Positions 16,890 to 25,505 of a stretch of 35,496 bases of DNA are shown one piece after another; position 1 is the first letter of the stretch; every line of letters begins with the position of its first letter. Under the pieces are notes generated by a model. That model did not search any database. It was not told the DNA's origin and saw nothing but the letters and a program-made list of their open reading frames with translations. The position numbers and the translations under genes are program-made. The stretch covers positions 1-35,496 of the forward strand of contig JAGXIG010000066.1 of NCBI GenBank assembly GCA_024635815.1, written 5' to 3'. This stretch comes from Salegentibacter sp. (GTDB lineage Bacteria > Bacteroidota > Bacteroidia > Flavobacteriales > Flavobacteriaceae).

Positions 16890-18161
16890 ATGGCGGTAGA
16901 TTTACTACTCGGTCTCCAATGGGGTGACGAAGGCAAAGGAAAAATTGTTGATGTACTTACCTCGAAATACGATATTATTGCTAGATTTCAGGGCGGACCA
17001 AACGCAGGACACACCCTCGAATTCGATGGACAAAAACACGTACTCCACACCATCCCCTCAGGAATTTTTCACGATGAAACCATTAACCTTGTAGGAAATG
17101 GTGTAGTGATAGACCCTGTTATCTTTAAAAAAGAACTGGATAACCTCAGCAAACACAATATAGATTATATATCTAAACTGCTTATCTCCCGAAAAGCACA
17201 TTTGATTCTGCCTACACACAGGCTTTTAGATGCTGCTTCTGAAGCTTCTAAAGGAAAGGCTAAAATTGGCTCAACCCTTAAAGGTATTGGACCAACTTAT
17301 ATGGACAAAACCGGAAGAAACGGAATTCGTGTCGGGGATCTGGAACTGGAAAACTGGAAAGAAAAATACAGAACTCTGGCCGATAAGCACGAAAAGATGA
17401 TCAAATTCTACGACGTAGATGTTCAATATGATCTGGCCGAGCTGGAAAAAGAATTTTTTAATGCGGTAAAAACCCTTAAGTCACTGACTTTTATAGATAG
17501 TGAAGCTTATTTGCACCAAGCTCAAAAAGAAGGGAAAACTATTTTGGCAGAAGGCGCTCAGGGATCTTTACTTGATATAGATTTTGGAACTTATCCCTTT
17601 GTAACTTCATCCACCACTACGGCTGCAGGAGCCTGTACAGGCCTCGGTATTGCGCCGAATAAAATTGGTGAAGCCTACGGAATTTTTAAAGCATATACTA
17701 CTCGTGTTGGAAGTGGCCCATTCCCTACCGAACTTTTTGACGAAGACGGCGAAACTATGGGACGTGTTGGTAACGAATTTGGAGCTACCACTGGCCGTGC
17801 GCGTAGATGTGGCTGGCTGGATTTAGTAGCATTAAAATACGCAGTTCAGGTAAACGGAATTACCCAGTTAATTATGATGAAAGGCGATGTGCTTAGTGGA
17901 TTTAAAACCCTAAAAGTGTGTACTGCTTATAATTATAAAGGAAAAGATATTCACCATTTACCCTATAATATTGAACCGGAAAATGTAACTCCTGTCTATA
18001 CCGAAATTAAAGGTTGGGCAGCAGATCTCACCGGAATGACAAGTTCAGATGAACTTCCGAAGGAATTCAATGAGTATGTAGAGTTTTTAGAAAAAGAACT
18101 GGAAATACCAATTAAAGTGGTTTCAGTAGGCCCTGACAGAAAACAAACTATAGAACGCTAA
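16890..18161 (+). CDS. purA: Adenylosuccinate synthetase
   Basis: Joins IMP and aspartate with GTP to give adenylosuccinate, the first step from IMP to AMP. At 423 residues it is full length. Visible motifs are LQWGDEGKGK (9-18, with catalytic Asp13), GGPNAGHT (35-42, with catalytic His41), IGPTYMDKTGRNGIRVGDL, and EGAQGSLLDIDFGTYPFVTSS. It follows fur by 11 bases without a promoter of its own that I can see, so it is probably cotranscribed from the rel or fur promoter. It ends at a strong bidirectional terminator. Confidence 0.97.
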   Translation: MAVDLLLGLQWGDEGKGKIVDVLTSKYDIIARFQGGPNAGHTLEFDGQKHVLHTIPSGIFHDETINLVGNGVVIDPVIFKKELDNLSKHNIDYISKLLISRKAHLILPTHRLLDAASEASKGKAKIGSTLKGIGPTYMDKTGRNGIRVGDLELENWKEKYRTLADKHEKMIKFYDVDVQYDLAELEKEFFNAVKTLKSLTFIDSEAYLHQAQKEGKTILAEGAQGSLLDIDFGTYPFVTSSTTTAAGACTGLGIAPNKIGEAYGIFKAYTTRVGSGPFPTELFDEDGETMGRVGNEFGATTGRARRCGWLDLVALKYAVQVNGITQLIMMKGDVLSGFKTLKVCTAYNYKGKDIHHLPYNIEPENVTPVYTEIKGWAADLTGMTSSDELPKEFNEYVEFLEKELEIPIKVVSVGPDRKQTIER

Positions 18162-18187
18162 TTAAAAGCGTACCAAGTATAAAAATC

Positions 18188-18218
18188 AAAAAGCCGTTTC
18201 AGTTGAAACGGCTTTTTT
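18188..18218. terminator. Bidirectional terminator between purA and the ferritin-like pair
   Basis: AAGCCGTTTC (18191-18200) pairs with GAAACGGCTT (18205-18214) around a four-base loop AGTT. There is a T-run at 18213-18218 on the plus side, and the A-run before the stem gives T on the minus strand. It serves the convergent transcripts. Confidence 0.85.
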
Positions 18219-18266
18219 CATAACAAAATTCTTTATAACAAAAACTTAGAATTGAGTTAGTTATCT

Positions 18267-19100
18267 TTATGAAGCGATAAACAGTCCTGCAATTTGCTGG
18301 GCTACTTCCCCGCTCATTGGTTCATCATAAGATTGCGATACGGCTTCGGCGCTAAATCCTGTAGCATCTACCAGGTTTACTCCTCCCTGTATTACATTCT
18401 CTTCACCATCGTAAACAGCCTGCGTTGCTTCCGGCATTCCCGGTCCGCGGTTGTTTAATGTTATCCAGCCAAGCGCGTTCTCATTAACGTTTTCATTTAA
18501 AACATCAGCTCTTAACCTTCTTATTTCTGAAGCATGCCTTGCTTCTACAGAATGTATTTGCAATGCAGGGGTTAGAAATTCGGTTCCCATAAGGTTTCCA
18601 GCCTGTCCTTTATATGCCCTAACCCCGGTGTCCTCAAATGCCTGGGCTAAAGCCAATAATTGAGCATAAGCCATATCATTATTGGGGTTGAAAGGATCAA
18701 AAGCTCCTCCAGCCGTAAAATCGAATTCCGGAGAATCTACTGAATTGTCTCCTAAACCTGTTTGGAGGAATGTAACGTGAGCAGATTCGTGTTTTGAAAT
18801 TTGGTTATAAACCGCTTCGGCTCTTCCGCCACTTGGCAACACGCCGGAATCTAATGCTTTAATATAGAATTCGGCTTCAAGATATTCCAGGGTAAGCGCA
18901 AGTTGTAGTGCTCCAATCGCGTTGTTTCCGCTAATCTGAGCAAATGCTTTACCCGATGTGGAAGCAAGCCCAAAAGGAACCGCTACCATAGCTGCTTTTT
19001 TTCCAAGATTTCCCAGGTCGCCGAGCATTGCACGTCTGGAAGAAGCCTTTTTAGTAAGATTTTCCGAAGTAAATTCGTCTAAAAATTTTATAATATCCAT
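18267..19100 (-). CDS. Tat-exported ferritin-like domain protein
   Basis: A 277-residue protein with a four-helix ferritin-like domain. The N-terminus has twin arginines (SSRRAMLGDLG) and a hydrophobic stretch ending GKAFAQ, so export by the Tat system with signal peptidase I cleavage is likely. Helix motifs with metal-ligand candidates are LEYLEAEFYIKAL, HESAHVTFLQ and HSVEARHASEIRRL, matching the Glu/His pattern of ferritin-like proteins. The function is unknown; iron binding or oxidase activity would be inference. It lies 27 bases after a sister gene and both probably come from one transcript. Export by Tat suggests the metal is inserted before translocation. Confidence 0.85.
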   Translation of the reverse strand: MDIIKFLDEFTSENLTKKASSRRAMLGDLGNLGKKAAMVAVPFGLASTSGKAFAQISGNNAIGALQLALTLEYLEAEFYIKALDSGVLPSGGRAEAVYNQISKHESAHVTFLQTGLGDNSVDSPEFDFTAGGAFDPFNPNNDMAYAQLLALAQAFEDTGVRAYKGQAGNLMGTEFLTPALQIHSVEARHASEIRRLRADVLNENVNENALGWITLNNRGPGMPEATQAVYDGEENVIQGGVNLVDATGFSAEAVSQSYDEPMSGEVAQQIAGLFIAS

Positions 19101-19127
19101 AATATTGTTTTTAAGTTGATTAAATAA

Positions 19128-19871
19128 TTATTGAGGCAAATTATTGGCAGTAAATTCTGTGACTACAAAGCCGGTAGCTCCAACTTCGCTTAGAATTGTT
19201 TGCGGATCTTTCGCGAGATCAAGCCCGTTGCCATCAATAATATCATCTCCTGCGAAGGCCGTATCATCTTCTAAATAAATGGAGCGAATTGCTGCGGCGT
19301 GCCTTGCTTCTACTGAAACAATTTTCCCGGCGATCACCAAAAAGTCTGGAGTTTGCAGTAATCTACCTGCTCCATTATAAGCGGCTACACCGGTATCTTC
19401 CAGTACTCTCGCTGTTGCCAGCACAGAATCCCTATCAGCAAAATTCACACTGCTAAAATCAAATTCAAGTTCCGGTAGAACCTGACTGGCTTCAGCATTT
19501 GCACTAATTGCAGCCTTGAAGAATTCGCGGTGGATTACCTCGTGGTCATAAAGGTCTTCCAGGATCAATTTCTCTTCAGCAGTCGCTCCGGCCCAATAAG
19601 AACCATCTAAAACATTTGTATAGAATGCAGCCTCTAGTTGCTCCAGGGCGTAAGCATAATTTAAAATACCTACATCGCCACTTCCAAGGTCAAAGACCTC
19701 TCCCGGCATAGGATCCGGATTATTAATGTCGTCGTCACTGCTACATCCATAAAGTAACAATCCTGAACCTGCCATGGCAAGTCCTCCCATTTTAAGGAAT
19801 TTTCTTCGGGAGTTACTGTTTCTCAAAGGCTTTACAGAAACTGCATCTACTTTAATACGTGGTTTTTTCAT
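19128..19871 (-). CDS. Tat-type ferritin-like lipoprotein with surface-export signal
   Basis: A 247-residue sister of the next gene. The N-terminus has SRRKFLKMGG (a Tat motif) followed by a lipobox LYGC, with the cysteine then followed by SSDDD, the acidic lipoprotein export signal reported for Bacteroidetes surface lipoproteins. The ferritin-like domain carries LEQLEAAFYTNVL, HEVIHREFF and VSVEARHAAAIR. It therefore probably sits, with metal, on the outer face of the outer membrane. It is the first gene of a two-gene operon, its partner starting 27 bases downstream. What substrate or redox role it has is not evident from sequence. Confidence 0.85.
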   Translation of the reverse strand: MKKPRIKVDAVSVKPLRNSNSRRKFLKMGGLAMAGSGLLLYGCSSDDDINNPDPMPGEVFDLGSGDVGILNYAYALEQLEAAFYTNVLDGSYWAGATAEEKLILEDLYDHEVIHREFFKAAISANAEASQVLPELEFDFSSVNFADRDSVLATARVLEDTGVAAYNGAGRLLQTPDFLVIAGKIVSVEARHAAAIRSIYLEDDTAFAGDDIIDGNGLDLAKDPQTILSEVGATGFVVTEFTANNLPQ

Positions 19872-20030
19872 AATTTAAGTTTTTTAGTTCTTTACTATAT
19901 TTACGGGGTGAATACAAACACGGTTTTAATTAAGCAGTTAAAGTTTTCAAAAGAAAACCTGTAAATCTTAATTTTGCTACCTTCCTTATTGAGAGAAGTG
20001 TTTAAAAATCTTATTCACTTAAATTTTAAT

Positions 20031-20038
20031 TACTTTTG
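20031..20038 (+). promoter_or_regulatory. -7 box upstream of the OstA-like gene
   Basis: TACTTTTG is a perfect match to TAnnTTTG, 14 bases before the TTG start at 20053. No good -33 TTG is seen at the expected distance. Confidence 0.45.
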
Positions 20039-20052
20039 AAAAAATTTTCAGC

Positions 20053-21849
20053 TTGAAAAAAATCATCTTTTTTATAGTATTTGCATTCCTTGTATTTCCG
20101 GTTTTAACCCAGGCCCAGGAAGCAAAAGAAATTGACTACAATGCTGATAGAAATATTCAGGATGAAAAATATCCGGGTGCCTTTGTGTTGAGCAAAGTAG
20201 AAAACCAGGTTTATTTTAAGCACGAAGGAATCGAGGTTTGGTGCGATCTCGCCATTCATTATAAAGAAGATAATTTCTTTAGGGCTTTTGGAAACGTTAG
20301 AATGCAACAGGGCGATACCGTTAAACTGAATAGTAACTATGCTGAATATAACGGGAATTCGCAGTTTGCCTTTGCCAGCGGAGATGTGGTGATGAAACGT
20401 CCGCAAACTACTTTAGAATCGGATAGTCTTTTCTTTGACAGGTTAAAACAGCAGGCATACTACAGAAGCGGCGGGAAGGTAATTGATACCGGCGGAGTGA
20501 TTACCAGCAATATTGGCCGCTATTTTATGGAAGATGATAAATATTCCTTTGTCTCAGATGTTGTGCTTACCAATCCTGAATACATTATTAACTCTGAACA
20601 ATTAGATTTTTACGGGGAAACCGGCCATGCCTATCTCTATGGCCCATCTACCATAGAGAGTGAAACCAGCACGGTCTATTGTGAACGCGGATTCTACGAC
20701 ACCCGCGGCGATACAGGTTATTTCGTCAAAAATTCAAAAATTGATTACAATAATAGAACGGTTAAAGGCGACAGCATGTATTTTAACCGGAATACCAATT
20801 TTGCTTCGGCTACCAATAATATTGAAGTTATAGACACCATCAATAAAAGTGTGGTCACCGGTCATTATGCTGAAGTTTTCAGGGAAAAAGATTCCGTTTT
20901 TATAACTAAAAGAGCCGTTGCCACAAGCGTACAGGATAATGATTCGCTGTTTATTCACGGCGATACTATAATGATCACCGGGAAACCTGAAAAACGTATT
21001 ATCCGCGGATTTTATGACGTAAGGCTTTACAAGAGCGATATGAGCGGGAAAAGTGATTCTGTTCACATCAACCAGGCTACAGGGCTCACAAAAATGATCA
21101 ATATGACCAGCGGGCCGGTTACTTCTGTAGATAAAAAACGAAGCCCAGTACTTTGGAGTGGACTCAGCCAAATGACGGGGGATACCATTCATTTACAAAG
21201 CAACTCCAAAACCGAGCAACTGGATTCTATGCGGGTTTTTAATAATGCTTTTTTAATTCAGAAAGATACTATTGAAGGCTACAACCAGGTGAAAGGAATG
21301 GATCTCGTAGGCTTGTTCGAAGACAACGAGTTATACCAGGTAGACATTAATAAAAATACAGAAACCCTTTATTACAGCCGAAATAACGAACAGGAACTAA
21401 TAGGAATAAACAAAACACTCTCTAGTTCTATTAAAATCCTTTTTGAGGAACAGCAAATTGAAGATATTTATTACTACCAGAATGTAGACGGAAATTTAAC
21501 TCCGGAAGAAGATTTCCCTGTAAATGTTCGCGAGTTAATTGGATTTAACTGGCGTGGCGATGAAAGATTACTCACTAAGGAAGATTTATTTAAAGGCAAA
21601 CCGGCTCCCGAACTGGTTAAAATTGAAGGAATCCCCTTACCTGAAGATGAGGAAGAGTTTTTTGATGAACGCGAAGAAGGGGATGATTTGCTGCTGAATG
21701 ATAAGTCCAGATTAAAACCCGAAGATCTACAAAACAGGGCAAAAGATAGTATTCCGCAATTAGAACCACAGACCCTGATTAAAGCTACAGAAGAGAAAAT
21801 CGAAAATGAAGAGAAAACTGAAGCTGAAGAAGATCAACCCGATGAATAA
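20053..21849 (+). CDS. OstA/LptA-like LPS transport protein
   Basis: A periplasmic protein of 598 residues with a cleavable signal peptide (about 1-21, ending TQAQE). Repeated short beta-strand units recur throughout, for example DTVKLNSNYAEYNGNSQFAFASGDVVMKRP, typical of the OstA/LptA jellyroll that carries lipopolysaccharide across the periplasm. It is about three times the length of E. coli LptA, in keeping with long Bacteroidetes OstA-like proteins, and ends in an acidic, low-complexity tail (about 530-598). The start is TTG at 20053, directly preceding Lys-Lys and the hydrophobic signal; no ATG offers a signal peptide. Its stop overlaps the aminotransferase start by 8 bases. Confidence 0.85.
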   Translation: MKKIIFFIVFAFLVFPVLTQAQEAKEIDYNADRNIQDEKYPGAFVLSKVENQVYFKHEGIEVWCDLAIHYKEDNFFRAFGNVRMQQGDTVKLNSNYAEYNGNSQFAFASGDVVMKRPQTTLESDSLFFDRLKQQAYYRSGGKVIDTGGVITSNIGRYFMEDDKYSFVSDVVLTNPEYIINSEQLDFYGETGHAYLYGPSTIESETSTVYCERGFYDTRGDTGYFVKNSKIDYNNRTVKGDSMYFNRNTNFASATNNIEVIDTINKSVVTGHYAEVFREKDSVFITKRAVATSVQDNDSLFIHGDTIMITGKPEKRIIRGFYDVRLYKSDMSGKSDSVHINQATGLTKMINMTSGPVTSVDKKRSPVLWSGLSQMTGDTIHLQSNSKTEQLDSMRVFNNAFLIQKDTIEGYNQVKGMDLVGLFEDNELYQVDINKNTETLYYSRNNEQELIGINKTLSSSIKILFEEQQIEDIYYYQNVDGNLTPEEDFPVNVRELIGFNWRGDERLLTKEDLFKGKPAPELVKIEGIPLPEDEEEFFDEREEGDDLLLNDKSRLKPEDLQNRAKDSIPQLEPQTLIKATEEKIENEEKTEAEEDQPDE

Positions 21850-23041
21850 AGATTTTCTTAAATACCAGGCGCAAACTACTCCTCATCCTCTAGGACTTGA
21901 AGTAGAATCGGCCAAAGGTTCGTATATTTTCACTACCGATGGAAAAAAGCACCTGGATTTTGTAGCCGGGGTTTCGGCTTGCAGTTTAGGACATTGTCAT
22001 CCTAAGGTGGTAAACGCGATTAAAGAACAGGCTGAAAAATACCTGCACGTAATGGTATACGGAGAATACGCCCAGCAACCAGCCGTTGAATTAACTAAAT
22101 TGCTGGCTAAACATTTCCCGAAACCAATAGAAAAGACCTACCTCACCAATTCGGGTACCGAAGCGATAGAAGGTGCTTTAAAACTGGCCAGGCGTTATAC
22201 TGGTAGAGCTGAGATTATCGCCGCCCACAAGGCCTACCACGGTAATACGATGGGATCCTTGAGTTTAATGGATTATGAAGAACGCCAAAAGCCTTTCAGG
22301 CCACTTTTAGGCGGAATTTCCTTTATTCAATTTAACGAGGAAAAAGACCTGCAAAAGATCACTGAAAAAACCGCAGCCGTAATCCTGGAAAGTATTCAGG
22401 GAGGAGCGGGATTTATACTTCCGATGGACAACTATTTGCAAAAAGTTAAAATGCGTTGCAAGGAAGTAGGTGCTTTGATGATCTTAGATGAAATCCAGCC
22501 CGGCTTTGGACGAACAGGAAAACTCTTTGGATTTCAGAATTTTAATATGGTTCCCGATATCCTTGCCCTGGGAAAAGGAATGGGCGGCGGGATGCCAATT
22601 GGCGCTTTTTCTGCATCGGCAGAAATGATGGATACGCTTTCTGACAATCCAAAAATGGGACTTATCACCACCTTTGGGGGAAATCCTGTAATTGCTGCTT
22701 CGGCTTTGGCTACTTTAAAAGAAATCACTAATTCTGGCTTAATGACAGAAAGTCTCGAAAAGGAAAAAATTTTTAGGAAATTACTGGTACATCCGCTAAT
22801 TTCAGAAGTTAGAGGTTTGGGCTTAATGCTTGCTATCATTATGTCTTCAGAAGAAATAGCTAATCAGTTAATCTTAAAATGCAAAGAAAAAAATCTCATT
22901 CTTTTTTGGCTTTTATTTGAGAAAAAAGCGGTGCGAATTACCCCGCCACTTACCATTTCAGAGGAAGAAATAAAAGAAGGCTGTGGCATCATTATTGACG
23001 TATTGGAAAGTATAATGAAGCAACAGAGAACTGTTAATTAA
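21842..23041 (+). CDS. Class III (ornithine/4-aminobutyrate type) PLP aminotransferase
   Basis: A 399-residue fold-type I aminotransferase. Motifs: TNSGTEAIEGALKLAR, HGNTMGSLS (reads YHGNTMGSLS), ILDEIQPGFGRTGKLF, and the PLP-binding lysine Lys245 in LGKGMGGGMPIGA. The exact amino donor is uncertain; acetylornithine, ornithine, lysine or 4-aminobutyrate are all possible. The ATG at 21842 is chosen over one 36 bases upstream because it gives the usual N-terminus and starts within the last codons of the preceding gene. No arginine or polyamine genes are nearby to narrow the role. Confidence 0.9.
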   Translation: MNKDFLKYQAQTTPHPLGLEVESAKGSYIFTTDGKKHLDFVAGVSACSLGHCHPKVVNAIKEQAEKYLHVMVYGEYAQQPAVELTKLLAKHFPKPIEKTYLTNSGTEAIEGALKLARRYTGRAEIIAAHKAYHGNTMGSLSLMDYEERQKPFRPLLGGISFIQFNEEKDLQKITEKTAAVILESIQGGAGFILPMDNYLQKVKMRCKEVGALMILDEIQPGFGRTGKLFGFQNFNMVPDILALGKGMGGGMPIGAFSASAEMMDTLSDNPKMGLITTFGGNPVIAASALATLKEITNSGLMTESLEKEKIFRKLLVHPLISEVRGLGLMLAIIMSSEEIANQLILKCKEKNLILFWLLFEKKAVRITPPLTISEEEIKEGCGIIIDVLESIMKQQRTVN

Positions 23042-23128
23042 TTTGTTAACAACAATATTAATTTTTCAACTTTTCGTCCAAATTCATTTTTAATTTTAAA
23101 AAAGTAGAAATCCCGTAATAACCTACGT

Positions 23129-24526
23129 ATGCAATTAAGCCATAACGACGAAAACAATTTCTCACTGTCCCGATTTGAATCTATGCTTAAAACAAATGAT
23201 GTTTTATTCTTTGACTCTGCGGAATTTGAGGATATTATTAACTACTATTTAGAGAACGGGAAATTTGCATTGGCTAAAAAGGCCGTTAAATTGGGCCTGG
23301 CACAGCATCCTACTTCTACAAACTTAAAACTCTTCAAAATTGAGATTTTGGTTTTTGAAGACAAGCTGGATGTTGCTGAAGCAATGCTTACCGAACTACA
23401 ACAACTGGAATCTTCTAACGAAGAAATCTACATACAAAAAGCTCAAATTCTTTCTAAACGCGATCGCCACGCCAAAGCCATCCAGGTTTTAGAAATGGCT
23501 CTTGATATTACCCTTGACCCTGCTGAAGTTTATTCCCTTATCGGGATGGAACATTTATTTCTCGAAGATTTCGAAAATGCGAAGTTTAGCTTTATGAAAT
23601 GTTTAGAAGCAGAAGAAGATGATTATTCGGCCCTATACAACATTATGTATTGTTTCGATTTTCTGGATCAAAAAACCGAAGCCATTGAATACCTGAATAT
23701 GTACCTGGATAAAAATCCATACTGCGAAGTAGCCTGGCATCAGGTAGGAAGACAGTATTTTGACTTAAAAGATTACGAAAAAGCATTATCGGCTTTCGAT
23801 TTTGCCATAATTAGTGACGATTATTTCATTGGCGCATACCTTGAAAAAGGAAAAGTACTTGAGAAATTAGGCCGTTATCACGAAGCCATAGAAAATTACC
23901 GTTTAACCCTGGAATTAGACGATCCTACCTCTTTTGCTTATTTGCGAATTGGTAAGTGTTTTGAAAAACTTGGCCTAAACGAGCTTGCGCTTAAACATTA
24001 TAAAGATTGTGTTCACGAAGATCCGCTTTTAGACAAGGGCTGGATTGCAATCACCGATTTCTACATTAAAAAGAAGAATTACCAGAAAGCTCTTTATTAC
24101 ATCAATAAAGCGATAAATATAGACGAAGAAAATGTTTTATACTGGAAACGTTATGCCAAAATAAATAACCGTCTTAAGTTTTATGAAGAGGCAGAACGCG
24201 GCTATAAAAAAAGTCTTGATCTTGGAAACTACGAACTGGAAACCTGGATTAGACGCTGTGATATTCTAATAGATCTTGGAGAGTTTGACACAGCCATTCA
24301 AAACCTGAATCAGGCACTGGAATTTTATCCAGATACGGCCGAGATTGAATTTCGTTTGGCCGGACTTTATTTTAGCCATAATGAAGGAGAAAAAGCTTAC
24401 TTTCACCTTAATAAAGGACTAAAGTTAGACGCCGAGTATTATATTGTAATCGAAGAATTATTTCCTCAAATCTTTAACCGAAAAAGCGTAAAGCAAATTA
24501 TAGATTCCTTTATAAACCTCTCTTAG
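23129..24526 (+). CDS. Tetratricopeptide repeat protein
   Basis: A 465-residue protein made almost wholly of about ten 34-residue TPR units, for example KAIQVLEMALDITLDPAEVYSLIGMEHLFLEDFENAKFSFMKCLEAE, giving a helical solenoid for protein-protein contacts. There is no signal peptide or membrane segment, so it is probably cytosolic. No enzyme domain is attached and its partners are not known. It lies 87 bases after the aminotransferase and 40 bases before the first DUF368 gene, in the same direction. TPR proteins are too general for a function to be assigned by context. Confidence 0.9.
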   Translation: MQLSHNDENNFSLSRFESMLKTNDVLFFDSAEFEDIINYYLENGKFALAKKAVKLGLAQHPTSTNLKLFKIEILVFEDKLDVAEAMLTELQQLESSNEEIYIQKAQILSKRDRHAKAIQVLEMALDITLDPAEVYSLIGMEHLFLEDFENAKFSFMKCLEAEEDDYSALYNIMYCFDFLDQKTEAIEYLNMYLDKNPYCEVAWHQVGRQYFDLKDYEKALSAFDFAIISDDYFIGAYLEKGKVLEKLGRYHEAIENYRLTLELDDPTSFAYLRIGKCFEKLGLNELALKHYKDCVHEDPLLDKGWIAITDFYIKKKNYQKALYYINKAINIDEENVLYWKRYAKINNRLKFYEEAERGYKKSLDLGNYELETWIRRCDILIDLGEFDTAIQNLNQALEFYPDTAEIEFRLAGLYFSHNEGEKAYFHLNKGLKLDAEYYIVIEELFPQIFNRKSVKQIIDSFINLS

Positions 24527-24535
24527 TTATTTTGC

Positions 24536-24543
24536 TAACTTTG
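24536..24543 (+). promoter_or_regulatory. -7 box before the DUF368 pair
   Basis: TAACTTTG matches the consensus perfectly and lies 9 bases after the TPR stop and 23 bases before the ATG at 24567. I see no TTG in the -33 position. Confidence 0.45.
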
Positions 24544-24566
24544 AGCCGGAATTTTAATTTGTTCTC

Positions 24567-25505
24567 ATGCGAAAAAGCTTTAAAGACTATTTCCCAGTAA
24601 CTCTAAAAGGTATGGCGATGGGCGCGGCAGATGTTGTTCCCGGAGTATCGGGAGGTACTATTGCTTTTATTACGGGAATTTACGAAGAGTTAATCTCCAC
24701 CATTAGTGGGGTAAATTTTTCACTGATTACTACCTGGAAGGAGAAAGGCTTCAAAGCGATGTGGCACCAACTTAACGGGCCTTTTATTTTAGCACTTTTC
24801 ACAGGAATCCTTATCAGTTTTTTCTCCCTTATGCGGGCCGCTAAATATTTATTGGAGAATCACCCCATTATGATCTGGTCTTTCTTCTTCGGCCTTGTAC
24901 TTGCCAGTATCTGGTATGTGGGTAAACAAATTCCAAGATGGAATATTAAGATCGTCTTTGCCTTAATCATAGGTGCTGGAGTCGCGTTCTACATCGTTTC
25001 CCTCCCCCCAATGGCCGCAAAGGAAAGTAATTTATATATCTTTTTTTCTGGAGCTATCGCAATTTGCGCCATGATACTTCCTGGTATTTCGGGTGCATTT
25101 ATTTTAGTGCTTTTAGGTGCTTATAAAAGGCTCACCGATGCCGTACATGATTTCGATTTTCAAACCCTGGGAATCTTTGCTGTAGGAGCCGTAATTGGCT
25201 TGCTTAGTTTTTCTAAGATACTGAAATGGCTTTTTGTGCATTACAGCAGTATCACCCTGGCAGTTCTTACCGGTTTTATTGCCGGTTCCCTGAATAAGAT
25301 CTGGCCCTGGAAGCACGTTCTACAAACTGAAATGTACGGCGATAAGGAAGTTGTGTTAAAAGAAGCCTCGGTTTTACCCTGGAATTTTGATGGTGATCCC
25401 CAAACTTTATTTGCTATAATTTTAATGCTCGCCGGATTTTCATTAATTCTAGGCCTGGAAATTTTCGCCTCAAAAAGTTCAGAAAACGCCAATGCAACAA
25501 ACTAG
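24567..25505 (+). CDS. DUF368 membrane protein, putative undecaprenyl-phosphate translocase
   Basis: An integral membrane protein of 312 residues with about eight or nine hydrophobic segments. The family's two hallmark motifs are present: GMAMGAADVVPGVSGGT near residue 14 and LPGISGAFILVLLGAY in the second half, forming an inverted-repeat fold. DUF368 proteins such as PopT were recently shown to recycle undecaprenyl phosphate, the lipid carrier for peptidoglycan and O-antigen, across the inner membrane. The next gene, overlapping by 14 bases, encodes a second family member. Direction of transport and lipid identity here are inferred from the family. Confidence 0.88.
   Translation: MRKSFKDYFPVTLKGMAMGAADVVPGVSGGTIAFITGIYEELISTISGVNFSLITTWKEKGFKAMWHQLNGPFILALFTGILISFFSLMRAAKYLLENHPIMIWSFFFGLVLASIWYVGKQIPRWNIKIVFALIIGAGVAFYIVSLPPMAAKESNLYIFFSGAIAICAMILPGISGAFILVLLGAYKRLTDAVHDFDFQTLGIFAVGAVIGLLSFSKILKWLFVHYSSITLAVLTGFIAGSLNKIWPWKHVLQTEMYGDKEVVLKEASVLPWNFDGDPQTLFAIILMLAGFSLILGLEIFASKSSENANATN

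Noticed and set aside
20734..21192. Open frame of 152 codons on the minus strand within the OstA-like gene
   Set aside because: Overlaps a conserved gene on the other strand; no promoter or domain, consistent with chance openness.
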